A stretch of 64,000 nt of DNA, from contig NW_027195228.1 in NCBI RefSeq assembly GCF_038502225.1, positions 122,501 to 186,500 of the forward strand, in the 5' to 3' direction. Made by a program: the position numbers and the translations under genes. Positions 43,701 through 56,122 of the stretch are shown piece by piece. The first letter of the stretch is position 1. The number at the start of each line of letters is the position of its first letter. The notes under the pieces are model-generated. The model was given only the letters and a program-made list of their open reading frames with translations, did not search any database and was not told the DNA's origin. This DNA is from Cherax quadricarinatus. Lineage: Eukaryota > Arthropoda > Malacostraca > Decapoda > Parastacidae.

Positions 43701-46372
43701 CTCCAGCTAGGTGTGACGCGACCTCTCCTGCTAATAACTGTGTCCAGCTAGGTGTGACGCGACCTCTCCTGCTAATAACTGTCTCCAGCTAGGTGTGACG
43801 CGACCTCTCCTGCTAATAACTGTCTCCAGCTAGGTGTGACGCGACCTCTCCTGCTAATAACTGTGTCCAGCTAGGTGTGACGCGACCTCTCCTGCTAATA
43901 ACTGTGTCCAGCTAGGTGTGACGCGACCTCTCCTGCTAATAACTGTCTCCAGCTAGGTGTGACGCGACCTCTCCTGCTAATAACTGTGTCCAGCTAGGTG
44001 TGACGCGACCTCTCCTGCTAATAACTGTCTCCAGCTAGGTGTGACGCGACCTCTCCTGCTAATAACTGTCTCCAGCTAGGTGTGACGCGACCTCTCCTGC
44101 TAATAACTGTCTCCAGCTAGGTGTGACGCGACCTCTCCTGCTTATAACTGTGTCCAGCTAGGTGTGACGCGACCTCTCCTGCTAATAACTGTGTCCAGCT
44201 AGGTGTGACGCGACCTCTCCTGCTAATAACTGTGTCCAGCTAGGTGTGACGCGACCTCTCCTGCTAATAACTGTCCAGCTAGGTGTGACGCGACCTCTCC
44301 TGCTAATAACTGTCTCCAGCTAGGTGTGACGCGACCTCTCCTGCTAATAACTGTCCAGCTAGGTGTGACGCGACCTCTCCTGCTAATAACTGTGTCCAGC
44401 TAGGTGTGACGCGACCTCTCCTGCTAATAACTGTCCAGCTAGGTGTGACGCGACCTCTCCTGCTAATAACTGTGTCCAGCTAGGTGTGACGCGACCTCTC
44501 CTGCTAATAACTGTGTCCAGCTAGGTGTGACGCGACCTCTCCTGCTAATAACTGTCTGACGCGAGCTAATAACTGTGTCCAGCTAGGTGTGACGCGACCT
44601 CTCCTGCTAATAACTGTGTCCAGCTAGGTGTGACGCGACCTCTCCTGCTAATAACTGTGTCCAGCTAGGTGTGACGCGACCTCTCCTGCTAATAACTGTG
44701 TCCAGCTAGGTGTGACGCGACCTCTCCTGCTAATAACTGTGTCCAGCTAGGTGTGACGCGACCTCTCCTGCTAATAACTGTGTCCAGCTAGGTGTGACGC
44801 GACCTCTCCTGCTAATAACTGTGTCCAGCTAGGTGTGACGCGACCTCTCCTGCTAATAACTGTGTCCAGCTAGGTGTGACGCGACCTCTCCTGCTAATAA
44901 CTGTGTCCAGCTAGGTGTGACGCGACCTTTCCTGCTAATAACTGTGTCCAGCTAGGTGTGACGCGACCTCTCCTGCTAATAACTTTGTCCAGCTAGGTGT
45001 GACGCGACCTCTCCTGCTAATAACTGTGTCCAGCTAGGTGTGACGCGACCTCTCCTGCTAATAACTGTGTCCAGCTAGGTGTGACGCGACCTCTCCTGCT
45101 AATAACTGTGTCCAGCTAGGTGTGACGCGACCTCTCCTGCTAATAACTGTGTCCAGCTAGGTGTGACGCGACCTCTCCTGCTAATAACTGTGTCCAGCTA
45201 GGTGTGACGCGACCTCTCCTGCTAATAACTTTGTCCAGCTAGGTGTGACGCGACCTCTCCTGCTAATAACTGTGTCCAGCTAGGTGTGACGCGACCTCTC
45301 CTGCTAATAACTGTCTCCAGCTAGGTGTGACGCGACCTCTCCTGCTAATAACTGTGTCCAGCTAGGTGTGACGCGACCTCTCCTGCTAATAACTATCTCC
45401 AGCTAGGTGTGACGCGACCTCTCCTGCTAATAACTTTGTCCAGCTAGGTGTGACGCGACCTCTCCTGCTAATAACTTTGTCCAGCTAGGTGTGACGCGAC
45501 CTCTCCTGCTAATAACTGTGTCCAGCTAGGTGTGACGCGACCTCTCCTGCTAATAACTGTGTCCAGCTAGGTGTGACGCGACCTCTCCTGCTAATAACTG
45601 TGTCCAGCTAGGTGTGACGCGACCTCTCCTGCTAATAACTGTCTCCAGCTAGGTGTGACGCGACCTCTCCTGCTAATAACTGTGTCCAGCTAGGTGTGAC
45701 GCGACCTCTCCTGCTAATAACTGTGTCCAGCTAGGTGTGACGCGACCTCTCCTGCTAATAACTGTGTCCAGCTAGGTGTGACGCGACCTCTCCTGCTAAT
45801 AACTGTGTCCAGCTAGGTGTGACGCGACCTCTCCTGCTAATAACTTTGTCCAGCTAGGTGTGACGCGACCTCTCCTGCTAATAACTGTGTCCAGCTAGGT
45901 GTGACGCGACCTCTCCTCCTAATAACTGTCTCCAGCTAGGTGTGACGCGACCTCTCCTGCTAATAACTGTGTCCAGCTAGGTGTGACGCGACCTCTCCTG
46001 CTAATAACTATCTCCAGCTAGGTGTGACGCGACCTCTCCTGCTAATAACTTTGTCCAGCTAGGTGTGACGCGACCTCTCCTGCTAATAACTTTGTCCAGC
46101 TAGGTGTGACGCGACCTCTCCTGCTAATAACTGTGTCCAGCTAGGTGTGACGCGACCTCTCCTGCTAATAACTGTGTCCAGCTAGGTGTGACGCGACCTC
46201 TCCTGCTAATAACTGTGTCCAGCTAGGTGTGACGCGACCTCTCCTGCTTATAACTGTGTCCAGCTAGGTGTGACGCGACCTCTCCTGCTAATAACTGTGT
46301 CCAGCTAGGTGTGACGCGACCTCTCCTGCTAATAACTGTGTCCAGCTAGGTGTGACGCGACCTCTCCTGCTC
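40783..46372. repeat. 41-bp satellite, about 136 units
   Basis: Unit AATAACTGTCTCCAGCTAGG plus TGTGACGCGACCTCTCCTGCT, with period 41 (40860/40901). It is very homogeneous with three common versions at one site (GTCTCC, GTGTCC, TTTGTCC) and a rarer GTGATGCGAGCTC variant. A few rearranged or shortened units occur at 42320-42350, 42515-42560, 44270-44460 and 44550. CpG dinucleotides (GACGCGACC) are conserved in nearly every unit. The array ends at TCCTGCTCATTTAATC. Confidence 0.98.
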
Positions 46373-46465
46373 ATTTAATCTAATAGAATGTTGTATAGCC
46401 TAGGTTTGGTGAGGTAAAATTCGTCAGGAGAAAGAAATTTATTTCCATATTAGGATCTTAGTCAT

Positions 46466-46590
46466 ATGAATAAGTAAGTAAGTTTATTCAGGTATACACA
46501 AATATAGTTACATAGATTATCATACATAGCAGCATATGTGTAGAGAACCTGGGATAATCCAAAAAAGTCAGAGAGAGTGACTTCCATTGG
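46466..46590 (-). mobile_element. Dispersed repeat (AAGTTTATTCAGGTATACAC type)
   Basis: GTAAGTTTATTCAGGTATAC, CATAGATTATCATACATAGC and AGCATATGTGTAGAGAACCT form a short interspersed repeat. I associate it with decapod genomes, probably a LINE/SINE 3' end on the minus strand. Only one copy is in this window. Confidence 0.45.
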
Positions 46591-48439
46591 GGTCCTTGGA
46601 GCTTATAGTCATGTGACCGAGGCCTTCCACTGGCTTAAAATTCAAATATTATTTATTGCCATACAGCATAAAGCCGCCTTTTGAATGCGACAATGATTGG
46701 CTACAATAACTTTCAATGGGAATGAGTTATACTGTAGAAGAACGCACAAATTAACAGTCTTTACTAATACATATAAAGTGATATACCGTTTAAAAAGACC
46801 ATGCAAAATAATTATAAATTAGTACTTTGTTAATTTCAAATGGGAGATTCTTCGTTAATAATTTCACAACTTCACCATCAAAGATTTTCAAAGACATATA
46901 CAAATTTGCCTTTGAACAGTAAATATTAGCAGTCTTTTGTCTGCTCTAAAATAAATTATAAAATTAGATGTACTTAGGTCGCTGCGCGATCCGAAACACT
47001 TATCCCCTTGTTGCACAACCCCAGCCCACGTACAGCAATCCACGCAAAAATACTGGTGCAGAATGCGACACAATTTTCAAATGCAGGTAAGTATGAGCTT
47101 TGAAGATTTGAGGTGAATCATAACTGGTATTCTTAAGTTATAAAATGGTCTCTAATATACCAATTTATTCAATAACAATGGTAAATTAGGATATACACAA
47201 CTCTAAACTAATTCAAATCTTCCATGTATGTACCTGTATGTACCTCAACATTATATACATACAAGTAATCTCATTGGGAGACAACCATATTGTTTACCGT
47301 AGTCACCCCGTGTAGACAAGTGAGAAAACTTAACCACCTCTGGTCACTACAGGTGGCCCCTCGACCCTCACAATATTGTCCACATCTATCCGAGACCAGT
47401 ATGGATTGGATAGCACCCACAAGTACGGTGCTACTAATTAATTGTGGACTGTATAGATTATATTAGGGTAGCTGAATGAAGAGGGGGGGGGGGTAGGTTA
47501 CACGTGGATATATCCATCAAGGAAAACACTTGTACATAATCTCTCCACTTACCAGATATTCTCTGGTGGTCATTTGATGTAGCTGGATCACTCATAACCA
47601 ATCCAATTACAACATACCTAACTGGCCAGTATCAGTCTGCTATAACTAGAAGGGTTACTTAACTGTGGGTGATTGATACTCCTTATTTCCTCCATTCACC
47701 ATCTCATTTCGATGTCCTGCTACACCGACACGGTTCTTATTCCAGCAGGACGAGGTACCCGTCGGTTTGTCCCGGTTTAAAAGTCGTGCTTCCATAAAGC
47801 TTCACTATCCTCGGTACGAGAATCACACATTCACTCGGAGCAGGGCGTTGATCTATTTCACATCCCGCATTCTCTTAACTCAATGTTATTATCACTGATT
47901 ACATTACCATTCACAAGACGATTTAACGTCTCATAATTATTATACACATTAGAGTTCACTCCATTAAGATCTGAGGCCGATGAGCGAAGATTAACTCACG
48001 GGTATTTCCCCTGGACACACACCATGGCCGCGCACCAGTCACACCCCGGTCGAACCATTATTCACTAATTTTACCACCTTTTTACGGTGGTCCCGTAAAT
48101 CATGTTCCCTCACTCTTCACCAGGAACAGTTACGACACTTCCTATTATGAAATGAGGCCTATATTAATCCTTAGGCCGCCGTGAATGTCAATTTCCTGGT
48201 TCCATGCTGTCCCAGCCTCCTCACCACCTTCAAAACACTCCCGCCTCCGCCATGGCCCGAGTCGACCTATACCCCCGCACATCCGCAAAGGGAACTCTTG
48301 GTTCTACCCTATTGTCAAATACATTTTTGACTCATATCGACACATTAAACACCTATTAGGCGCTATAGCTTCGGAAAATCAAAAATTTTCCACAGACATG
48401 GTCCTAAAATACACCAGCCTAGCAAGTAGTCATGTCGTG
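46591..48439. other. No recognised gene
   Basis: About 1.85 kb of sequence with normal composition. I found no extended coding frame with a recognisable domain. A G-run lies at 47485-47494. This is the most single-copy-like stretch of the window. Confidence 0.45.
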
Positions 48440-48755
48440 TCTCAAGTTTGTCTATCTGTCTGTTACTGAGTGTCTTCCAGTACAGATTCAGCGCAGGGAT
48501 GTCTAATTGGGCATGGAGAGACTCGCTTGTGGCGAAGTCCTCCCATCTGACATCAAGCACCCAGCGCAGCGCCTTGTTCTGGACACGCTGCAGTTTAAGT
48601 AAGTTTGTTTTTGCTGCAAGAGAGAGGGCTAGAGGAGAGTAAGTTATCAGAGGACGTATTAGGGATTTGTAGAGGTGTAGTTTGGTGCGTTGAGAGGCAT
48701 GTTTCAGCTTGTAGAGGCCCGCAAGGGCCTTACTAGCTATTGCATGCCTTGAACA
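48440..48755 (-). pseudogene. Jockey-like LINE ORF2, C-terminal RT segment
   Basis: Minus frame: RHAIASKALAGLYKLKHASQ, then KLHLYKSLIRPLITYSPLAL, then LLKLQRVQNKALRWVLDVRW, the thumb and C-terminal region of a Jockey-clade RT. It continues the protein interrupted at about 50500 (LGVNLDYLLRLHGHIDH). The 1.7 kb between holds later insertions. The end of the element is near 48440. Confidence 0.75.
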
Positions 48756-49730
48756 TAAGAACATAAGAACATAAGAATGGAGGAACACTGCAGAAGGCCT
48801 ACTGGCCCATGCGAGGCAGGTTCTTATCAAAACGATCTCTACCTGAAGCTACCCAAGAAATAACTCCCGAACCCAATGATACATAAGAACATAGCTAGCA
48901 AGAAAACCCACACCTGCCCTGGATAAGTGAATCCCATCCCTGGCATACATGTCATTTCGGCCATAGAAGTTGTCCCAGTTGTCAATGAATGGTACTGCAC
49001 CATCCTTACAGTGTTTATCCAGCCAACAATTAACACCAACTGCTCTGGACAACCATTCATTACCAACACCTCCTCTTGGCAAAATGCCACACATAACAGG
49101 GCGCCCCCCCCCTTCTTCCTAATTATATCTATAGCTGTCCTGAACTTTCAAACTAAATCCTCACTTCTACGCTTGCCTACATCACTGCCTCCAGCACCGA
49201 AGCAAATAATAGGATTGATCCCATTACCGTTCATGATGTTGTCAAGCCGGCTAACAACGTCCTCCATCCCAGCCCCAGGAAAGCACACCCTCCACCTCCC
49301 ACTCCCGTCCCTCAAGCAGAATGCCCTATCCATGTATCTAACCTGGCTATCCCCAACAACAACAATATTCTCACCTTCCTTGTTGTCGTTCGTCGTGACG
49401 ATCCCAGTAGTCGACTCACATTCGTCGGGTAGCACCGAGAATGCGTTGGAGGTTTCCACAGGAGTTTCAACGGCAGTCTATTTCTTCTTCATCGTTTCTG
49501 GCTTTCCATTCGTCTTCTTGATCGTCAACTTCGTTGTCCCCTGCTGTCCAGCCACTGACCACGATCCCCTCTCGACCTGAGGACTCGAAACAGGAGGACT
49601 ACCACGAATCCTCCTGCCCTCCTCGGTCAATCGCCGTATCTTCATCTTCGCCACCCTCAATTCCTCCTTAAGTTGCAGGTAAAGTTGCTCGATGGAGGGC
49701 ATCTCGGTTCAGTCCACGGGAGTACACAAG
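48756..49730 (-). pseudogene. CR1 copy D: ORF1 fused to 3' end
   Basis: Minus-strand CR1 of the copy C subfamily. ORF1 starts MPSIEQLYLQLKEELRVAKM at 49702 and runs through VVVGDSQVRYMDRAF and GAGGSDVGKRRSEDL (GGND has become GGSD), then in another frame GNEWLSRAVGVNCWLDKHCK and ARDGIHLSRAGVG. It stops and passes directly into the 3' UTR and octamer tail (48756-48775). All of ORF2 is missing, so this is an internally deleted copy, inserted in the Jockey element. Confidence 0.8.
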
Positions 49731-49746
49731 ACACTTCTTCACAGAG

Positions 49747-49830
49747 TCAAGTACAGGTCACCACTGAGTTAAGTACAGGTCACCACTGAGTTAAATACAG
49801 GTCACCACTGAGTTAAGTACAGGTCACCAT
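49747..49830. repeat. 22-bp minisatellite, four units
   Basis: CAGGTCACCACTGAGTTAAGTA repeated with period 22 (49754/49776). It lies just 5' of CR1 copy D ORF1 and may be part of its 5' UTR. Confidence 0.9.
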
Positions 49831-50029
49831 ATATAATGCCTTTCTACCTCTGTATGTTAGAAGTGCCTAGAAGCCTCACTAATCGCCGTCACCGACACTA
49901 TAGAACGCAACACTGGAAACTACAAAATTTCAAAAACATTGGCATACATGATACTTAAGCAGCACCAACCCAACAACACAGGAGTCACATGATTTCATCG
50001 TCTACCCGTCCTCATCATAGGTAGAGGTT

Positions 50030-50092
50030 GTTTTGATAAAGACCTGCCTCGCATGGGCCAGTAGGCCTTCTACAGTGTTCCTCCATTCTTAT
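50030..50092 (+). mobile_element. CR1 3' end fragment, plus strand
   Basis: GCATGGGCCAGTAGGCCTTC, GTGTTCCTCCATTCTTATGT and the octamer tail, inverted with respect to copy D. Confidence 0.75.
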
Positions 50093-50139
50093 GTTCTTAT
50101 GACATTCCTCAGGTCACGTGCGTCACATCTCACTCTCCG

Positions 50140-50500
<361 letters not shown>

Positions 50501-52801
50501 CAATGTGTCCGTGTAAACGAAGAAGGTAGTCAAGATTAACGCCGAGGACAGTGACAGATTGTGTGATGGGGATGTAAGTGCGGGTGTCAGCTGTTCTGAG
50601 CTCGACAGGTAGTGGAGGATCACGTTTCCTGTAGTTAAAATACGTAATGCTGGATTTAGCTGCATTGTTTTGATCCTCCATTTTTGTTTCCAGATGGCTA
50701 TCCTGTCGACCTCATTTTGTGTTTATTGTGTGAGTGTATCTATATTGGCATGAGTGATAAGTTGTGTAATGTCGTCTGCATAGGCTAGTGTGATGGAGTT
50801 GTGGTATACATGTGTTGGAATGTCGTTAGTGTATAAAATGTAGAGGGTAGGGGAGAGGACAGATCCCTGGGGTACTCCGGCATTTAGTGTGAAGTAGTCA
50901 GAATAACAGCCTTGGAATTTTATTCTCATGGTACGGCCGTCTAGGAAGTTGCAGAGGAGTTTACGAGTAGTGGGAGGCAGGTTAAAGTTAGTGCAGAGTT
51001 TGTACTTGAGCCCTTCGTGCCAGACAGTGTCAAAAGCTTTTTCAACGTCTTTTGCAACCAGGGCTGTCCTGTTTTTTTTGTTGTTGTTTTGTGTTTATGT
51101 GGATGTAGTTGAGAATGATGTTAATGGCATCCTGTGTGGATCTGTGTGTTCTGAAGCCAAGCTGGCCATCAGAAAGTAGAGAATTGTGTTCCAGGTACGA
51201 AGGCGATGATTTATGAGTTTTTCAAAGAGTTTTCCTAAAGTTTCGAGGAGGCTGATAGGGCGAAAGTTTCTAGAGTCAGAGTGGTCTTTATTGGGTTTTG
51301 GAAGGAGGATAGCAGTAGCAGCTTTGAAGAGGGAAGGGAAGTATCCAGAGGGAAGGGAGACATTGAGGAGGTTTGTGTGGGCAGTAATGATAGAGTCAGG
51401 AATGTGTTTTAGGAGAATATGGTTTAGGCCAGAGGCACCAGGAGCCTTGGGAGGAAGGTGTCTGAGGAGAGTTTTAATGTCTGTGTTGGTGAAAGGAGTG
51501 TCGAGTTCTTGGGAGGAGGTAAGAGAGTCTAGATGTATGTGGCTATCTGGCGTTGTTTCTTGTGTGTGTGTAGTGTTCCAGTGTTCTATGTTCTGAATGT
51601 GTTGAATAACGTTAAGGTGAGGTGGGTGAGGGTGGAAGATGTTCTCCCAGATGTGTTTGAAGATATTGGTAGCAGCCTGCGGGTCTGAGATGTGTGTGTG
51701 TTGTTGTGGGTGATGTGTTTGAATTTGTTGGTGGGAGTTCCAGAAGGCTTTAGTGTTTTTAATACGCTGTTTGTCTGCTTGTTGTATTAGTTGTGACCAG
51801 TGATTGTTGTGGTCTTGGTCTAGGCTGTGTAAAATGTTGTTTCTAAGGTAAGTGAGATCTAATTGGACTTGATTAAATCTGTGTGTGTTGTAGAGGAAGC
51901 GGTTGTGGTAACAGATAATTAGTCTTCTTGTTCTGAGTGACGGTTTGAAGGAATAACGAGTGGTGTGAGTTTTCTTTGGTATTGCGATGTTGGCTGCTTG
52001 TGTAATGGTGTCCTGGATGAGATCAAGTTGAGTATCGATGTCAGAGATAGGTTTGTTGTTGTAGTCATAGGTGAGGTTAATATTGTCTATGTGTTATTTG
52101 AAAACATCCCAGTCAGCGTTCTTGTAGGAGAAGGAAGGTGTGGTTGGAATGAGGATAGGGTTGGAGGAGATGTGTAAGATGACTGGGATGTGATCAGAGC
52201 CTGTAATAGGGCCAGGTGAGATGTAGTGTTGAAATAAAGAGCTGGCCCGGTTTGTCAGAATGATGTCTGGTTTGCCTTGGCCCGTATGGATGTAGAAGGT
52301 ATTGAAGTCTGGGCCGAGATGAATTAGGTGTTTATGGTTTGTGAAGTTGAGTAACTGGTGACCAAGTTGGTTGGTACTGGTGTGATGAAAGGCGGTGTGT
52401 TTGGCATTCATGTCAGCTAGTAGGTATGTTGGTGTGTTGGTGTAGTTGAAGACTAAGGAAAGATCGTGTAAGTTGACAATAGTGTTTGGGCGAGCATAGG
52501 TGGTGAAAAAGATAAAGGGGCCAAGGTGAATGTGTATTCTGACTGCAAGACAGTGTTGGTGAATAAAAGGGATTGGGAGAAATTCGTGTTTTATGTTGGA
52601 TTTGACAAGGATGGCAACCGCATTGTGGGGATCATAGGGGGACTGTAGTGCAGTATAACCATAATGGCGGATACGTTGAGGGGCTTTGAGGCAGGTACTG
52701 TTTAGCAAAACAATATCTGGCCTCTCTGCTTCAATGAGCTCGGCCAGTAGGTGTTTAATTGTAAAGTAAAAACGTACGTTGAACTGAATCACCTTAAACA
52801 T
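50501..52801 (-). pseudogene. Jockey-like LINE ORF2 (APE endonuclease + RT)
   Basis: ORF2 begins MFKVIQFNVRFYFTIKHLLA (52801). EN blocks: LLNSTCLKAP (where T-E-T/S is usual), LLADMNAKHTAF and SGSDH-type TGSDHIPVILH. RT follows in several frames: KAATAILLPKPNKD, FRPISLLETLGKLFEKLIN, GVPQGSVLSPTLYILYTND and LAYADDITQLI with intact YADD near 50760. It then reads VDRIAIWKQKWRIKTMQLNP and is interrupted at about 50500. The ATG overlaps the ORF1 stop by 8 nt. Frameshifts are visible around 52090, 51180 and 50680. Confidence 0.85.
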
Positions 52802-54421
52802 GATTTAATGGTTTCGTCATAGCAAAGTTAATATCGGGGGAGGAGTTTGGATTAAAGCCCGTGATAGTGGTGCCATCAGTGGATGTGTGTTTGTAGGTGC
52901 TACGGACCCGTTTCCTGGAGGGGGAGGAAGAGATGGATCTGTTTTTATGTTCTTTGGTCTGTCTGTCAGAAGTTGGGGCAGGTTTAGGTTTGAGTGGATT
53001 TTGTCTGGAGGAGGTGGAGTTGGACCTGGATGAAGTTTTGGTTGTGGTGGAGGAGTGGGCGAAGGCGGATGCAGAGGAAGTGGAAGCTTTGGTAGGGGAC
53101 GAGGAAGAGGAAGCTATGGTAAGGGATGAGGAAGTGGAAGCTTTAGAAGGGGAAGAGGAAGTGAGTAAGGAAGTGGGGGGAGGGGTGGTCGTAGCAGCAG
53201 CAGTAGGGGTGTTGGTGGGAGGTGTAGAAGTAGTGAAGAGGGGTAGGGGAGGAGGAGAGCTGGTGGGAGTAGGAAGTGGGGGGTGGGAGAGAGGAAGGAG
53301 GGAGAGGTTATAGGAGGCTTAGAAGAGAAGCAGGAAGGAGAGATAATTAAAGAGGGAAGATTGTTAGCAGACAAGATTAGGTTAAGGACATGTGAGTAGT
53401 CTGATTGGTAAGCTTGAGAGATTACCATCGCAGAGTGGGCAGCAGTGGCGAGTTGGCAGTTAGTTTTGTAGTCTAGTGTGGGTGTAGGTGTTGAAGGAGA
53501 AGTGCTTGTAGTCTGTGTGTTGGTGTTTGATGTGTGTAGAGTAGAAGAGGTAGACCAAGTGCGTGGGGAGGCCCAGGCATTGGGGGTAGGGGAGGGAGGT
53601 AAGGAAGGGGAGGGAGGAGCAGGGAAGGGGTTGGGGAGGGAGGGAGATTGGCTAGCTCTGAGGGAAGAGAGAATGTGCTTTCTAGAAGGGCAGGAGTTTG
53701 CAACTGCAGTGTGTGACCCGCCGCAGTTAGAACATTTAAGGGGGAGGTTGCAAGTATTCCAGAAGTGGCCAGTTGCTGAACATCTGGAGAAGACTCGTGT
53801 AGATGTGCATGTGTTTTTGTCGTGGCCGAATTTGTAGCATTTAAGACATTGTGTGATTGGGTGGAAGTTCGGAGTGAAGAGAGTGTTTGGAGGAATGCGG
53901 ATGGTCTTGGCAAAGATTCCTTGACTGAAGAGTGTAGAGGCGTCAGCAGGAGTAGAACAGCTTATTTTGAGAATGGTAGAGTTTTCGGGTATGTAAATAT
54001 CGTCATTAGAGACTTTGTTCTTTGCACTGATATCTTTTATTAAGTCTTCTTTGTCTGTGTCATAGGCTGTCAGGAGAGAGTAGTCTACGTGTTTAGCAAT
54101 GACTGTGCTTTTGGCACGGTGCTCAGGAGTCCAAATAATGGTGAAGCCTGCATTGAGAAGTTTTTGTCTGGTATCGCTTGAGGTGTACGCTTCGTAGGAA
54201 TGTTTGTCAAGAAGGAGTTTGAAGCCTGAGTTGGTTTTGAAGACTTTAAGTTGAGGTGCACCAGTGATCTGATATAATAAATTTTCAGGACAGATAGTGG
54301 CATCAGGATTAGAGAATTTGAGGTTTAGCGAGAAGGAATTGGATTTAGAAGAAGCAGAGGCAGGTGTAGGCGGGTGGGGGAGAGTGGAAGGGAGGTGGGA
54401 GGTGGAAGGCAACGAAGGCAT
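52794..54421 (-). pseudogene. Jockey-like LINE ORF1 (gag-like, zinc knuckles)
   Basis: Starts MPSLPSTSHLPSTLPHPPTP. An RRM-like middle region precedes the knuckles CLKCYKFGHDKNTC, CSATGHFWNTC and CSNCGGSHTAVANSC (the second lacks its first Cys: FSRCSATGH). A Ser/Pro-rich C-terminus follows. One frame ends at 53114, but an overlapping frame continues with a basic SPSRKRVRSTYK stretch to TAA at 52796-52794, so a frameshift in the low-complexity part is likely. ORF1 binds element RNA and often carries nuclear or telomere targeting in Jockey elements. Confidence 0.85.
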
Positions 54422-54842
54422 CGTCTAATTACGAAAAGATGTAATTGGCGGTGACAATCGGCCAAAAAGTGAGAGTACTCAGCTAGGCAAGTAAATGTAA
54501 GTAGAAACACGTACTTGCCTGGCGCAGGACACTGAGGAGGTGAACTGTAGCTTGATGGAGCACTGTATATCCTGAGTGGTGGTGAGACTGGCTGTATGGC
54601 GTGCAGTCAACAGGCGAAGAGAATTCAGGCAGCAACAGGCTTCCTGCCCTTGGGTAGGCAACCACCGATGCATCAATCCTGATGGAGAGGAAGACGAAGG
54701 TCCAGCAAGCACTACTCTAAGCGAAGTCTCTCACAACACGGGGTAATTCGAGAGAGGCGAGATCGTCGATGTGTGAGTGATGTGTTAGGTAAGCACACGT
54801 CACCACTCCAGCTATGTCAAAATGAGCAATGCAGCACCGAGT
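54422..54842 (-). other. Probable Jockey 5' UTR
   Basis: About 420 bp upstream of ORF1 with no gene. It borders the 3' tail of the next LINE. A promoter cannot be recognised with confidence. Confidence 0.35.
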
Positions 54843-55038
54843 TGAAGTATGTATGTATGTATAATGTTCGCCAAGACCGTAGTCCTGGCATGGGTCTCAA
54901 TCTTGCGATGACCCGTCTCTGGCTCCCGATGGAGAAAGGTTTCTACAATGATGCGACGTATGCTGCTCAAGCACTCTTCTGGTCAGTTTAACTGGTGCAT
55001 CTCATAAGCGACACCATATGTACTCCTAACTATGGACA

Positions 55039-55720
55039 CTAGCGAGGAGGAGGATGTGTCGTTATCACAGGTAACAGCTTGTCTGGTTCGTTGACCCCAT
55101 GGTACACTAGTGTGGCCGCAGTCATCTCTGGGTCCTCTTCGGGAGGGAATATCACTCCTAGTTGCCTGCGGAGTGTCTCAGTAGCTTCGCACTCCAGAAG
55201 ATAGTGTGTTAGGGGCCGCTGGACAACGTGCTGACAGTACTGGCACATCTCCTCAGCCTTGTCTACCATCATCTTGGCTGTGGGAAAGCCCAAACGAAGC
55301 CGATGAATGGCGGTACACTGCGCTCTGGACCAGCTTCTATCATATGGAGGGGGTTCTCCCTGTGTCGCTGCTCGGTACCACTGTTGAGATGGGGTATCAC
55401 CTAAGACCTCCCCCATAAGTTTCATGGCTCTGGCAGCCACCAGTTTGGTCTGTCGTAGGCTGATTGGGACAGTAATCCCAACATGTGGATAGTCTGTTGC
55501 TGTCTTGGCTGCATCATCTGCATCCTCATTTCCCTGGATGCCAGCATGGCTTGGGATCCAGTTCAATGTCGATCTGTTACCCTGAACTTCTAAGGCTATC
55601 ATTATGCTCAGGATCGATATGATGAGGTCACGATCACGATCACGATAGATTCTAGGTAAGACCCCAAGAAGGGGTGAGCGGGGAAGACTGGACAGACGAA
55701 GAGTAGGTCTTGAGAGGAGT
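55039..55720 (-). pseudogene. LINE ORF2 remnant: RNase H and C-terminal zinc-finger region
   Basis: Minus frame: LEVQGNRSTLNWIPSHAGIQ, then GNEDADDAAKTA, the H-A-G-I-x-G-N-E-x-A-D block of type I RNase H. After about 60 residues comes AQCTAIHRLRLGF, then EEMCQYCQHVVQRPLTHYLL plus ECE, a C-x2-C-x8-H-x3-C-type finger typical of the ends of I-group ORF2 proteins. It ends ITTHPPPR at 55039. Upstream RT sequence is absent, so it cannot be expressed as a working enzyme. Confidence 0.85.
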
Positions 55721-55910
55721 GTCCTAAGTCTTATTATTATTATTATTATAATCAAGGGGAAGCGCTAAACCCGTAGGATTATACAGCGCCTGGGAGGGAT
55801 GTGGAAGGCATTCAAGCTTAATTCGGGGAACTGGAGCACAGATCCAATTCCCTAAATCAAGAGCCCTTCACCAACATCAAGGAACCTTCCCTGAGGGGTC
55901 CTAAGTCTTA
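55721..55910 (-). mobile_element. SINE with (TTA)n tail and 13-bp target duplication
   Basis: The minus-strand element ends GCGCTTCCCCTTGATTATAA followed by (TAA)n. Body: GGTTCCTTGATGTTGGTGAA, CTCCAGTTCCCCGAATTAAG, CCAGGCGCTGTATAATCCTA. GTCCTAAGTCTTA occurs at 55721-55733 and again at 55898-55910, an exact target-site duplication, so the insert is 55734-55897. Family known to me only as a common decapod repeat. Confidence 0.88.
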
Positions 55911-56122
55911 GATAAAGAGCCAGGGCTTGACCCAGCAGCAGAGCTCAACGGGAAGGAATTTGCAGGAACGAGCTTGAGAGGATACACAGGCAAGCTTGAT
56001 AGGTAACACGGGAGCACGGCTGTGTACATCTCATCAGCGCGAAGTGTTGACTGGCTTGTGATTGGTGGAGACTGGCGAGAGGCGAGAGGCAGGCAGGAGA
56101 CGGCAGCTAGTGAACACGTGAC

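Noticed and set aside
40783..46372. CRISPR-like array
   Set aside because: Units are contiguous 41-mers with no unique spacers, in a clearly eukaryotic context.
48185..48469. Plus-strand 94-codon frame with Pro/Ser-rich start
   Set aside because: No recognisable domain, and it overlaps the end of the Jockey remnant on the other strand.
52897..53313. Acidic Glu/Val-rich plus-strand frame
   Set aside because: Antisense shadow of the Ser/Pro-rich end of the Jockey-like ORF1.
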